From: SCQP01 sp050747745
Lineage (GTDB): Bacteria; Acidobacteriota; Terriglobia; Terriglobales; SCQP01
Assembly: GCA_050747745.1 (NCBI GenBank)
Contig: JBOGKM010000099.1
Coordinates: 1 to 64,000, forward strand
DNA: 64,000 bases
Reading direction: 5' to 3'
The translations under genes and the position numbers were made by a program. Shown piece after piece: positions 1 through 6,809 of this stretch; within the stretch, counting starts at the first letter, position 1; each line of letters opens with the position of its first letter. The notes under the pieces were generated by a model, which was not told the origin of the DNA, did not search any database, and saw only the letters and a program-made list of their open reading frames with translations.

Positions 1-8
1 GGGCGGCA

Positions 9-107
9 CCGGGCTCCGCTCCGGCCCCCAGCGCAGCTTTATCAACCCGCCCACGGTGGGGCCAAATTACGTGAGCACGCCGGGGCCAGAAACTATTGAC
101 GAACGCA
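9..107. repeat. 99-bp direct repeat, copy 1
   Basis: This 99-bp stretch recurs in the same orientation at 2146-2244 with a single mismatch (C at 25 versus T at 2162). Homology stops at both ends as far as can be seen, and no terminal inverted repeats or target duplications are evident. The two copies bracket about 2 kb of accessory DNA. Its position at the extreme left of the window means a contig-end repeat cannot be excluded. It does not look like coding sequence. Confidence 0.9.
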
Positions 108-532
108 CCCTTCGACAGAAAGCCTGATTCGCGCGAAAGCCGGGTGCTGATTTGGCCGGCTACCGATGCCCTGAGCCTCTCGGGGCCCTTTCATTTAGCC
201 ATCCGACTCGCGGCACCTGGGCCGTGCAAGCGAATAAGGGCGCCGGCTAGGTGGCGGAATTCCCGGACCGCGCGCCGGTCGTGCTGGCGGGCATCGCAGA
301 AGATGACGAGCCGCAAAAGCCGGGTAGACGTAAACACGCGCAGGCGCGCACCCGACAGCATCACCCCATCGTTTGAACCGGCTATAGCGGCGCTTTCCAA
401 GCGCCGCTACCACGGATGTGACCTGCCCTCGATAAATTAAGCCACGTAGAATCGGAGGCCCCGGGTGCCGGGGCCGGCGCGAAATGCGCTGCCCGGCAAA
501 TAAACCTTGCCGTCCTGCACATTTTAATGTAC
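108..532. other. Gene-free stretch left of the toxin-antitoxin operon
   Basis: No convincing gene was found on either strand between the repeat and the toxin operator. The short open frames here have no recognisable family. The only structured element seen is the perfect hairpin at 385-409. The bases look like decayed accessory DNA. Confidence 0.4.
385..409. repeat. REP-like perfect hairpin
   Basis: TAGCGGCGCTT (385-395) is followed by a 3-nt loop TCC and its exact complement AAGCGCCGCTA (399-409), giving an 11-bp GC-rich stem. No T tract follows on either strand, so a rho-independent terminator is unlikely. Short GC-rich palindromes like this are typical of dispersed extragenic (REP) elements. 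A second copy was not spotted in the window. Confidence 0.5.
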
Positions 533-554
533 ACTGTACCACATAAGGTACAGT
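533..554 (+). promoter_or_regulatory. Palindromic operator of the toxin-antitoxin operon
   Basis: ACTGTACC (533-540) and GGTACAGT (547-554) form a perfect 8-bp inverted repeat with a 6-nt spacer, ending where the toxin reading frame probably begins. Type II antitoxins with an HTH domain usually repress their own operon through such a dyad, so this is the likely binding site of the antitoxin encoded at 908-1204. Function is inferred from symmetry and position. Confidence 0.6.
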
Positions 555-911
555 CTGGCCGAGGAGCAAGACTCGCAGAAAATCCTCCTGATCTTTTTCC
601 GCACGCCTGCGGGAAGCGAGCCTGTGCGGGAATGGCTGAAAGAATTGCCGGAAGCGGAACGCCAGGCGATCGGCAGGGACTTGTTGCGGGCGCAATGGCG
701 TTGGCCGGTGGGCATGCCGCTGTGCCGGCCGCTGGGAAGCGGGCTGTGGGAAATCAGGACGAACCTGCCAACGAAACGGACAGCGCGCGTGCTGCTTTGC
801 CTCTACCGTGAGCACCTCGTCGCGCTGCACGGATTTATCAAGAAAACGCGCGCGACGCCGGATGAGGATCTGGCGTTGGCGCGCAAGCGCAAGAAGGAGC
901 TGGAGCAATGA
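555..911 (+). CDS. RelE/HigB-type toxin (phage Gp49-like family)
   Basis: Probable mRNA-interfering toxin of a type II toxin-antitoxin system. The core resembles the Gp49-like/HigB family: an N-terminal strand (ILLIFFRTPAG), a helix (VREWLKELPEAERQAIG), then GLWEIRTN, RVLLCLY and HGFIKKT, the C-terminal motif typical of these toxins. The first ATG/GTG/TTG in frame is the GTG at 624, but that start would remove the conserved first strand. The frame stays open back to 528, and an AAGG at 545-548 sits 6 nt before a CTG at 555, so a CTG start is proposed. The start is therefore uncertain; the stop is not. The stop overlaps the antitoxin start by 4 nt (ATGA). Toxin first, antitoxin second is the HigBA order. 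Confidence 0.8.
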   Translation: MAEEQDSQKILLIFFRTPAGSEPVREWLKELPEAERQAIGRDLLRAQWRWPVGMPLCRPLGSGLWEIRTNLPTKRTARVLLCLYREHLVALHGFIKKTRATPDEDLALARKRKKELEQ

Positions 912-1204
912 GCAAGAAACACATGGGCTCGAGCGTCGATGACTTCCTCAAGGAGGAGGGCATCTTCGAAGAAGCGCAAGCGCAGGCCGTCAAGGAAGTC
1001 GTCGCCTGGCAGCTCGCGGAGGCGATGAAGAAAAAGAAAATCTCGAAAAACAGAATGGCCGCGCTGCTCAAGACGAGCCGCTCGCAGGTTGACCGGCTGC
1101 TCGATGGAAAAGACGACATCACGCTGTCGAGCCTGCAGCGGGCCGCGGCCATCGTGGGCCGCCGCGTTACTATCGAGCTGGTAAAGGGCGGGGAAGAGAA
1201 CTAA
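908..1204 (+). CDS. HigA-like XRE-family antitoxin
   Basis: A 98-residue protein with a helix-turn-helix near residues 50-80 (KKISKNRMAALLKTSRSQVDRLLDG), the XRE-type fold used by HigA antitoxins. Its acidic N-terminal region probably wraps the toxin. It starts in a 4-nt overlap with the toxin stop, so the pair is translationally coupled. It probably binds the dyad at 533-554 and represses the operon. The Lys-rich segment KKKK is unlike the surrounding core genes and fits acquired DNA. Confidence 0.85.
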   Translation: MSKKHMGSSVDDFLKEEGIFEEAQAQAVKEVVAWQLAEAMKKKKISKNRMAALLKTSRSQVDRLLDGKDDITLSSLQRAAAIVGRRVTIELVKGGEEN

Positions 1205-1225
1205 CACGCTGGCATGTAAGCGTGT
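1204..1225 (+). terminator. Hairpin after the antitoxin gene
   Basis: ACACGCT (1204-1210) and AGCGTGT (1219-1225) form a perfect 7-bp stem with an 8-nt loop, starting on the last base of the antitoxin stop codon. There is no strong T run after it. It may end the operon transcript or protect its 3' end. A second perfect 14-bp palindrome, TGTCCCCGGGGACA, lies at 1280-1293 before the convergent HEPN gene. Confidence 0.35.
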
Positions 1226-1307
1226 AATCATGATTTAATGGCTCGCGGTGATACTGCTCCGCTGCGCAACCCCAGCCGCTGTCCCCGGGGACAACGCGCG
1301 CGAGGCC

Positions 1308-1886
1308 TCATTCCATCAAACGGAACCAATCTCTGACGGTGAGCCGCAATCGGACCACTTCGTCCTCTGCAAGGGGGCAGCAATGCGCGATCGGGGCGCG
1401 AAGAGAATTGAGAGAGGTCATGATTTTTGTAAAGGCCCTTTGGCTCGAAAAGGTTGCGTCAAAGTCGTCCCAATTGGCTTTAACGATCTCTCCGAGCTCA
1501 CCGAAATTGGAGTAGTCGATCTCTCTCTCTGACCTGACGGTTATTCCTGCGTCGAGTTCTTTCTCTGCGTTTTGCTTGGCCATTGCCCGTACCTGCTCTG
1601 GGACCTTCTTGTCCCACCAGCTCTCGCCATGCTGTGCTTCGAGCGTCGACGCGATCAGGTTTCGAATTGTTCTTTCGAGGCAATAGAACACCTCATAATG
1701 TTCACCCATTCGGGTAGCTTCTTGCCGCAGCGAATCGGCAAATTGAGGATAGTAGTATTCGTCTCTCTGATCCCCGGCCGTGCGCTTGAGGTCAAGGTGA
1801 AGGTTTCCTTCCACACGGTCCAAATCCCGTTCAGCAGACGGGTTCGCGAGTCCGAAAAGGCGGAGCTTTTCCTCTATCGCGGGCAT
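1308..1886 (-). CDS. Swt1-like HEPN domain protein
   Basis: A 192-residue protein whose C-terminal half looks like a Swt1-type HEPN domain: the helix around E71-R72-TIRNLI, a GESWW segment at 87-91, and an R-x4-H motif (R163-APIA-H168), the usual RNase signature of HEPN proteins. HEPN proteins commonly act as RNA-cleaving effectors in toxin-antitoxin and phage-defence systems. The ATG at 1886 lies one base after the stop of the DUF5343 remnant, so the two genes were one operon. GC content is visibly lower than in neighbouring core genes, which suggests transfer. Activity is inferred from the motif only. Confidence 0.75.
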   Translation of the reverse strand: MPAIEEKLRLFGLANPSAERDLDRVEGNLHLDLKRTAGDQRDEYYYPQFADSLRQEATRMGEHYEVFYCLERTIRNLIASTLEAQHGESWWDKKVPEQVRAMAKQNAEKELDAGITVRSEREIDYSNFGELGEIVKANWDDFDATFSSQRAFTKIMTSLNSLRAPIAHCCPLAEDEVVRLRLTVRDWFRLME

Positions 1887-1887
1887 G

Positions 1888-2145
1888 CTATTTCCTCAAG
1901 AGGTGCTCACGCAGCGAACGAAAAATGGCATTGAACACCGCAGGGTCGTCGGATTTCGGCAAGACTAAATTGAAGGTGTAAGCGATGTTAAGGTCGAAAC
2001 CCTCCGCCGACTCTTGCCTTCCCGGAGCGGGCGGCTGCGCCGGCGGCTCGTCGCATGATCCGGTCGGCGCTGGCGCCCCGGCGTCGAAATCGGCAAGCTT
2101 TTTTAGTAATTCGAACGTCTGGCAAACGAGCTGGACGACCCGGCT
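1888..2145 (-). pseudogene. DUF5343 gene, 3' remnant
   Basis: Reading the minus strand into the TAG at 1890-1888 gives about 85 codons that end with IAYTFNLVLPKSDD and VFNAIFRSLREHLL, which resembles the C-terminus of DUF5343 proteins; the upstream segment reads VVQLVCQTFELLKKLADFD. The frame loses this character at 2146, exactly where the second 99-bp repeat begins, and no start codon suits it. It is therefore a gene whose 5' part was lost or replaced at the repeat. The downstream HEPN gene was its operon partner. Confidence 0.6.
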
Positions 2146-2244
2146 CCGGGCTCCGCTCCGGTCCCCAGCGCAGCTTTATCAACCCGCCCACGGTGGGGCC
2201 AAATTACGTGAGCACGCCGGGGCCAGAAACTATTGACGAACGCA
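2146..2244. repeat. 99-bp direct repeat, copy 2
   Basis: Matches 9-107 at 98 of 99 positions in direct orientation. Its left edge coincides with the break in the DUF5343 remnant. Just right of it, on the minus strand, a strong ribosome-binding sequence (AGGAGGT, 2264-2258) precedes an ATG at 2254 whose frame runs into the repeat and stops after 16 codons. This may be the start of a gene that the repeat interrupted. Confidence 0.9.
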
Positions 2245-2717
2245 TTGCGGCCATTCGACCTCCTGGGCGCTCACTGGCACTACGACATTTTAAGCCCTTC
2301 TGAGGCCGCACCAGGCGGCGCCCTCCTGCGCGTCGCGGTGTACCAGCCATTCACAATTCTGCCGATAGTCTGCATCTGCCGATCCGTAAGCCCGCTTGCA
2401 TCGAGCACAACCCCGGCCCCGCTACCCTCGCCGGGCGTTTTGGTGAAAGCGCCGACAAGACATACGATTACAACCACTTAACAGGAGATGAGCTAGCGTA
2501 ACGTCTCGCATTGCGCTTTAACAGGGATAATCTTTGGCGACTAGCCCTTAAAGGGCCACTCCATATCAGGGCGGGATCGCAGCTGCTGTAGCCTGCCGCC
2601 GACTACCGCCGGCGCGGGCGGAATGGCGCCTTTCCCCGAGTAAGGCCGCACGCACCTTCCCGTGGCCCGAACCACGGCTACTCTGGTTCTGCTAAGCCCG
2701 CTTCCACGTCGCTTTTC
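2245..2717. other. Gene-poor stretch between accessory patch and radical SAM gene
   Basis: No recognised gene. The stretch contains the possible small frame at 2280-2477 (minus strand) and, nearer 2544-2557, a short AGCCCTTAAAGGGC palindrome. Nothing resembling a tRNA or a riboswitch was seen. Confidence 0.4.
2280..2477 (-). CDS. Possible small hypothetical protein
   Basis: A 65-codon frame starting at an ATG at 2477 with a hydrophobic first ten residues and a central DASGLTDRQMQTIGRIVNGW segment that has the look of real protein rather than a GC-rich shadow frame. No family is recognised. It could equally be a fragment of a decayed gene beside the repeat. Low confidence. Confidence 0.2.
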   Translation of the reverse strand: MVVIVCLVGAFTKTPGEGSGAGVVLDASGLTDRQMQTIGRIVNGWYTATRRRAPPGAASEGLKMS

Positions 2718-4349
2718 TCAGCGTACCTGCGCGGCAATTTCCGACGCCAGCCCCTCGCCCGCCACTGATGTTTCCTCGTTCGGACGATCCTGCCAGGCGG
2801 GTACGTCCAGGCTGTAGCGGTGCTCGGCCAGGGTAAAGCGGTTCCGCACCGCCCAGTCGTGTTGGTCGACCTGCAAAAGCACCGAAGCCATGGGCACCAT
2901 GCCACTCCAGACGTGGGGCTTGAGCTCCTCCATGAACGCCTGCCCTTCGCGGTCGTTCTGCATCCCCAGCGTGAAGTGCAGCTTGTGATAGAACGTCTTT
3001 TCCAGCGGCAGCGGCAGCGACAGCCGCGCCTGCCGCCGGTTCGCCTCCACGTACACGCCGCGCATCCGCTTCGCGATGTTGTGATAGTCGAACGTCTTCG
3101 AGACCAGCTTGATGAAGCCTTCCTGCAACTGCCGCGGCGTCATCTTCATCGGCACGAACACCGTGTGGTGCGCGTCATAGAGCTTGGCCTTCACGGTCAG
3201 GATGCGGCCCTCGGCCAGGAAGCGCTTCCACTGGTTCGAAGTTGGCGTCAGGATGTTGAAGTAAGGATACAGAACGTTGTTGCGGTCGAAGAAATTGTAG
3301 GCGGCATCGAAACTGGCTTCCGTATCCCCGTCCGTCCCAAAGATGAAGCTGGCGATCACTTCCATGCCGTGCTGCCGCATGGTCGCGACCGCTTCATCGT
3401 AGTTGAAGGCGATGTTGTGCAGCTTGTTGAAGCCGCGCAGCGTCGCCGCATCCAGGCTCTCCAGCCCCATGAAGATGTTGTAGAACCCGCATTCCTCCAG
3501 CAGCGCCAGCGCCTCCTTGTCTTTGTAGACGTTGATGGTCATCTGCGAGCCGAACACCGCGCGATAGTGCGGGTACTTCTTCTTGAGCTGGATGATGGCC
3601 CGCAGCAGCGCCTTCAGCGTCCGCGGGTGGCCGAAGATGTTGTCGTCCACGAAGAAGATCGGGCGATAGAAGACGTGCCCCAGAATATCGTTCTTGAAAA
3701 ACACTTCCAGTTCGCGGGTGAGATGCTCGGGCGTCTTGTAGCGCATGTCGTGCCCCAGCATCTGCACGATCGAGCAGAACTCGCAGCTGAACGGGCAGCC
3801 GCGGCTGGCCTGCAGCGTCAGCGAGACCTGATGCAGCCACTCCCAGCGCTTCACTTTGGGGATGTGCAAGGCCTTGAGCATGTCGGTCTTTTCCGTCTGC
3901 TCATAGATCGGCTTCAGCTTCCCGTCCCGGCAGTCGTTGAGGATCTGTTCCCAAAGGTATTCAGCCTCGGTGACGCAGATGGCGTCGGCATGCGCCAGGC
4001 TGTTCTGCGGAATCATGAACGGGTGATAGCCGCCCAGCACGACTTTCACCCCGCGCTTGCGGAAATGATCGGCGATCTGGTAAGCGCGCGTGGCGTTGGT
4101 CACCATGACCGTGATCGCCACCATGTCCACTTTGGCCTCCAGATCGATCGAGCGCAGGTTTTCGTTGATAACCGTCAGGTCGACCCAGGAGGGCGTCAGC
4201 GCACTCAGCGACTCCAGTCCGTTGAACTGTAGGCCATAGCTTTTCCCGCGCAGCGGCCAGAAGGCGAGCTCGTGTACCCGCTCCATGCTGAACTGGGTGC
4301 GCACGCGAGATTCCGGATCACGCTTGGGATAGATTAAAAAGACGCGCAT
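2718..4349 (-). CDS. B12-binding domain radical SAM protein
   Basis: A 543-residue protein with an N-terminal cobalamin-binding-like Rossmann region (residues about 1-140, including VVLGGYHP) and a radical SAM core whose CX3CX2C cluster motif is C185-C189-C192 (GCPFSCEFC). Later markers are FVDDNIF and FMGLESLD, typical of the TIM-barrel. The layout resembles the family with a DUF4070-like C-terminus, which contains methylases and other enzymes of lipid or natural-product modification. The substrate cannot be told from the sequence. It stands alone, 48 bp upstream of otsB and on the same strand. Confidence 0.85.
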   Translation of the reverse strand: MRVFLIYPKRDPESRVRTQFSMERVHELAFWPLRGKSYGLQFNGLESLSALTPSWVDLTVINENLRSIDLEAKVDMVAITVMVTNATRAYQIADHFRKRGVKVVLGGYHPFMIPQNSLAHADAICVTEAEYLWEQILNDCRDGKLKPIYEQTEKTDMLKALHIPKVKRWEWLHQVSLTLQASRGCPFSCEFCSIVQMLGHDMRYKTPEHLTRELEVFFKNDILGHVFYRPIFFVDDNIFGHPRTLKALLRAIIQLKKKYPHYRAVFGSQMTINVYKDKEALALLEECGFYNIFMGLESLDAATLRGFNKLHNIAFNYDEAVATMRQHGMEVIASFIFGTDGDTEASFDAAYNFFDRNNVLYPYFNILTPTSNQWKRFLAEGRILTVKAKLYDAHHTVFVPMKMTPRQLQEGFIKLVSKTFDYHNIAKRMRGVYVEANRRQARLSLPLPLEKTFYHKLHFTLGMQNDREGQAFMEELKPHVWSGMVPMASVLLQVDQHDWAVRNRFTLAEHRYSLDVPAWQDRPNEETSVAGEGLASEIAAQVR

Positions 4350-4397
4350 GTGTCGGGCTCTCCCTGAGCCCCGGGCCGTTCACCACTCTTTACAAGC

Positions 4398-5225
4398 CTA
4401 CGGCTGAATTGCCCAATTGTGCAGTTTTTTCTTGCCAACGGCCGAATCCTGTGCCCCAGCAGCTCCTGTTGCCTCCTGTCGCAAGCGTGCGATCTCCACC
4501 AGCGCCTGCAGCACCTCCTGCGGCGAGCGAACCGTGTAGTCCGCGGCGCTGGGACCCGGGTTTTCCGCGCTTTCCACCTTTACGCCGATGATATGGGTAT
4601 CGGCCAGCCGGAATACATCCTCGTCGGTGGTGTCATCGCCGAAATATACCGCTAGGTCGCAACCCAGGCGATGGCGCATTCGCTCCACCGCATGCCCCTT
4701 CGTGAGCGCGTCCGCGGGCAGTAGCTCCAGCACCTGCCTCCCCTCCAGCACCCGGAACTCGCCGCTGCCCGCATAACCCGACAGCGCCGCTCGCATGCTG
4801 GCGGCGTGCGCCGGCGCCATCCGGAAATGCAGCGCCAGCGAGTAGGCTTTCACCTCCAGGCGCGCCCCCCGCCACTCCTCCAGTTGCTGGCGTAACTCGC
4901 CCGCGATGGCCGCCAGCCGCGCCCGCATTTTCTGCCGCGCCGGCGCGGCCCCTGCTCCTCCGCCCCCGCTGGAGTTTTCGTTCCCGTGCCCGCCGATGTA
5001 CCAGCACCCCGGCGCCGGGCACCGTGCCTCCAGGTCCGACAGCGCCCGCCCGCTGACGATCGCCACCCGCATATCCCGCCGCGCCGCCAGCTCGCTCAGC
5101 ACCCCCACTACCCCGGGCAGCGGCGCCGCCTCCGTCGGCTCGGCCACGATCGGCGCCAGCGTGCCGTCGAAATCAGCCGCGAGGAGCGTGCGCGAGGCGC
5201 GGCGCACGCGCTGGCGCCACGGCAT
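4398..5225 (-). CDS. otsB: Trehalose-6-phosphate phosphatase
   Basis: HAD-superfamily phosphatase that removes phosphate from trehalose 6-phosphate. Motif I is DFDGTLAPI close to the N-terminus (nucleophile first Asp), followed by VAIVSGR, the GGHGNE loop and the C-terminal GDDTTDEDVF metal-binding motif. The ATG at 5225 gives 275 residues, a normal length. Longer frames reaching 5438 read through otsA and are not needed. The start overlaps the 3' end of otsA by 53 bp, so the two are co-transcribed and coupled. Confidence 0.92.
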   Translation of the reverse strand: MPWRQRVRRASRTLLAADFDGTLAPIVAEPTEAAPLPGVVGVLSELAARRDMRVAIVSGRALSDLEARCPAPGCWYIGGHGNENSSGGGGAGAAPARQKMRARLAAIAGELRQQLEEWRGARLEVKAYSLALHFRMAPAHAASMRAALSGYAGSGEFRVLEGRQVLELLPADALTKGHAVERMRHRLGCDLAVYFGDDTTDEDVFRLADTHIIGVKVESAENPGPSAADYTVRSPQEVLQALVEIARLRQEATGAAGAQDSAVGKKKLHNWAIQP

Positions 5226-6798
5226 CGCCTCGGCGCACTCTTTCGACGCCGCCGGGCGAGAGCTCGGACACAGAAAGGTCGGGGTCCTGGACATCGAATT
5301 CGCGCTGCCGTATGGCGCGCAAGATGTCCCGCGCCCATATTCCAATATCATAATGCGCCACCCGCCACCGCAGCCGTCGCATGCGCTCCCGCCGCTCTTC
5401 GGCGGGCATTTCCAGCGCGCGCACGATGGCGTCGGCAAAGCTGTCGGTGGCGTACGGATTGATCTGCACCGCCTCCTGCAGTGAGCGTGCCGCCCCGGTA
5501 AACTCGCTCAGCAGCAGCACCGCATCCTCCCGCCCCGCCGCCACGAATTCCTTGCTCACCAGGTTCATGCCGTCGTGCAGCGAGCTCACGATCACTGCGT
5601 CCGCCGCCTGGTACCAGTTCCACACCTGCTCCGGTTCCACGTAGATATGCAGCGGCCGGATCGGCGTCCACCCGGGCGTGCCAAACAGCGCGTTCACCCG
5701 CTGCACCGTACGCTCGACCGCGGCCGCATAATCGCGGTAGGCGCGCACCGTCGTCCGGCTGGGCGTGGCGATGTGCACAAACTCCACCTTGCCCTTCTGC
5801 TCCGGATACCGCTCGAACACCCGCTGGATCGCCTCCAGCCGCTCCCGTATCCCTTTCGTGTAGTCCAGCCGCTCCACGCTGATCACCAGCTTCCGGCTGG
5901 CCCCGCCTCTCGCGCCCGCTCCATTCCCGCCCTCCCGCCCGGCGCTCTCGAATTCCTCCCGCAGCCGCGCCGACTCCTGCAATCCGGCGGGCGTGCGCGC
6001 CGTCGTCTGGATTCGGTGGTAATCCACGCTCATCGGAAACGCCGCTACCTTCGTCCGGCTATGCCCCCCCACCACCAGGTTGCTTTCCCGGTCTACCCGC
6101 ACTTGCAGCTCGCGGTCCACCGTGTCCAGAAAATTGTTGCAATGATAGGGCAGATGAAATCCCAGCAGGTCGTTGCCCAGCAGCCCCCGCAGCAGCTCCC
6201 GCCTCCACGGGCAAATGCGGAACGCTTCCGGATTCGGCCACGGTATGTGCCAGAACTGCGCGATCACCGCCTGCGGACAGCGCTCCCGCAGCAGCCGCGG
6301 CAGCATGGCCAGATGGAAATCCTGCACGAAGATGACCGCCGCATCCCCGTTTACCTCGTCCGCCACCGTCTCCGCGAACACTTGGTTGGCTTGCAGGTAG
6401 GCCTTCCACCAGCGCTCCTCAAACCTCGGCTGGTGATAGGCGATGTGGCACAGCGGCCACAGCGTCGAGTTGGCGAAGCCGGTGTAAAAATCCTGCTGCA
6501 ATCGCGGCGGCAGAAAAATCCGCCGCAACTCGTAGTCCACCCCCGCCGGCGCCCTCAGCACCCGCCCTTTCCCGTCCACCGCCTCCGCATCTGCATCCCC
6601 GCTCGAGGCGGCGATCCAGGTGCCCCCCGTCGCCTGTACAATCGGTTCCAGCGCCAGCGTCAGGCCGCTGGGGGGTTTTTCCACGCGCACCGTCCCGCCG
6701 TGCCGCACGTGCGCATACGGCTGCCGGTTCGAGACCACGATGAACCGGCGCCCCTCCAGTGACGTGACATCCCGTAGAATCTGCTGCGCACCTGCCAT
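5173..6798 (-). CDS. otsA: Trehalose-6-phosphate synthase
   Basis: GT20 glycosyltransferase joining UDP-glucose (or another NDP-glucose) to glucose 6-phosphate. Family markers are VVSNRQPY (22-28), VQDFHLAMLP (158-167), FWHIPWP (182-188), SVERLDYTKGI with the Arg and Lys that contact the sugar nucleotide, and LHDGMNLVSKEF. At 541 residues it is slightly long: a low-complexity Gly/Ala/Arg insert lies around residues 285-300 and an Arg/Pro-rich tail overlaps otsB. The ATG at 6798 is only 11 bp from the divergent glgE start. Confidence 0.93.
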   Translation of the reverse strand: MAGAQQILRDVTSLEGRRFIVVSNRQPYAHVRHGGTVRVEKPPSGLTLALEPIVQATGGTWIAASSGDADAEAVDGKGRVLRAPAGVDYELRRIFLPPRLQQDFYTGFANSTLWPLCHIAYHQPRFEERWWKAYLQANQVFAETVADEVNGDAAVIFVQDFHLAMLPRLLRERCPQAVIAQFWHIPWPNPEAFRICPWRRELLRGLLGNDLLGFHLPYHCNNFLDTVDRELQVRVDRESNLVVGGHSRTKVAAFPMSVDYHRIQTTARTPAGLQESARLREEFESAGREGGNGAGARGGASRKLVISVERLDYTKGIRERLEAIQRVFERYPEQKGKVEFVHIATPSRTTVRAYRDYAAAVERTVQRVNALFGTPGWTPIRPLHIYVEPEQVWNWYQAADAVIVSSLHDGMNLVSKEFVAAGREDAVLLLSEFTGAARSLQEAVQINPYATDSFADAIVRALEMPAEERRERMRRLRWRVAHYDIGIWARDILRAIRQREFDVQDPDLSVSELSPGGVERVRRGDAVAPARAPRLAHAPRG

Positions 6799-6809
6799 AG
6801 GATCTGTTC

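Noticed and set aside
527..811. ATG-started plus-strand frame over the toxin gene
   Set aside because: It runs in another frame with no conserved residues, while the frame ending at 911 carries the full toxin signature.
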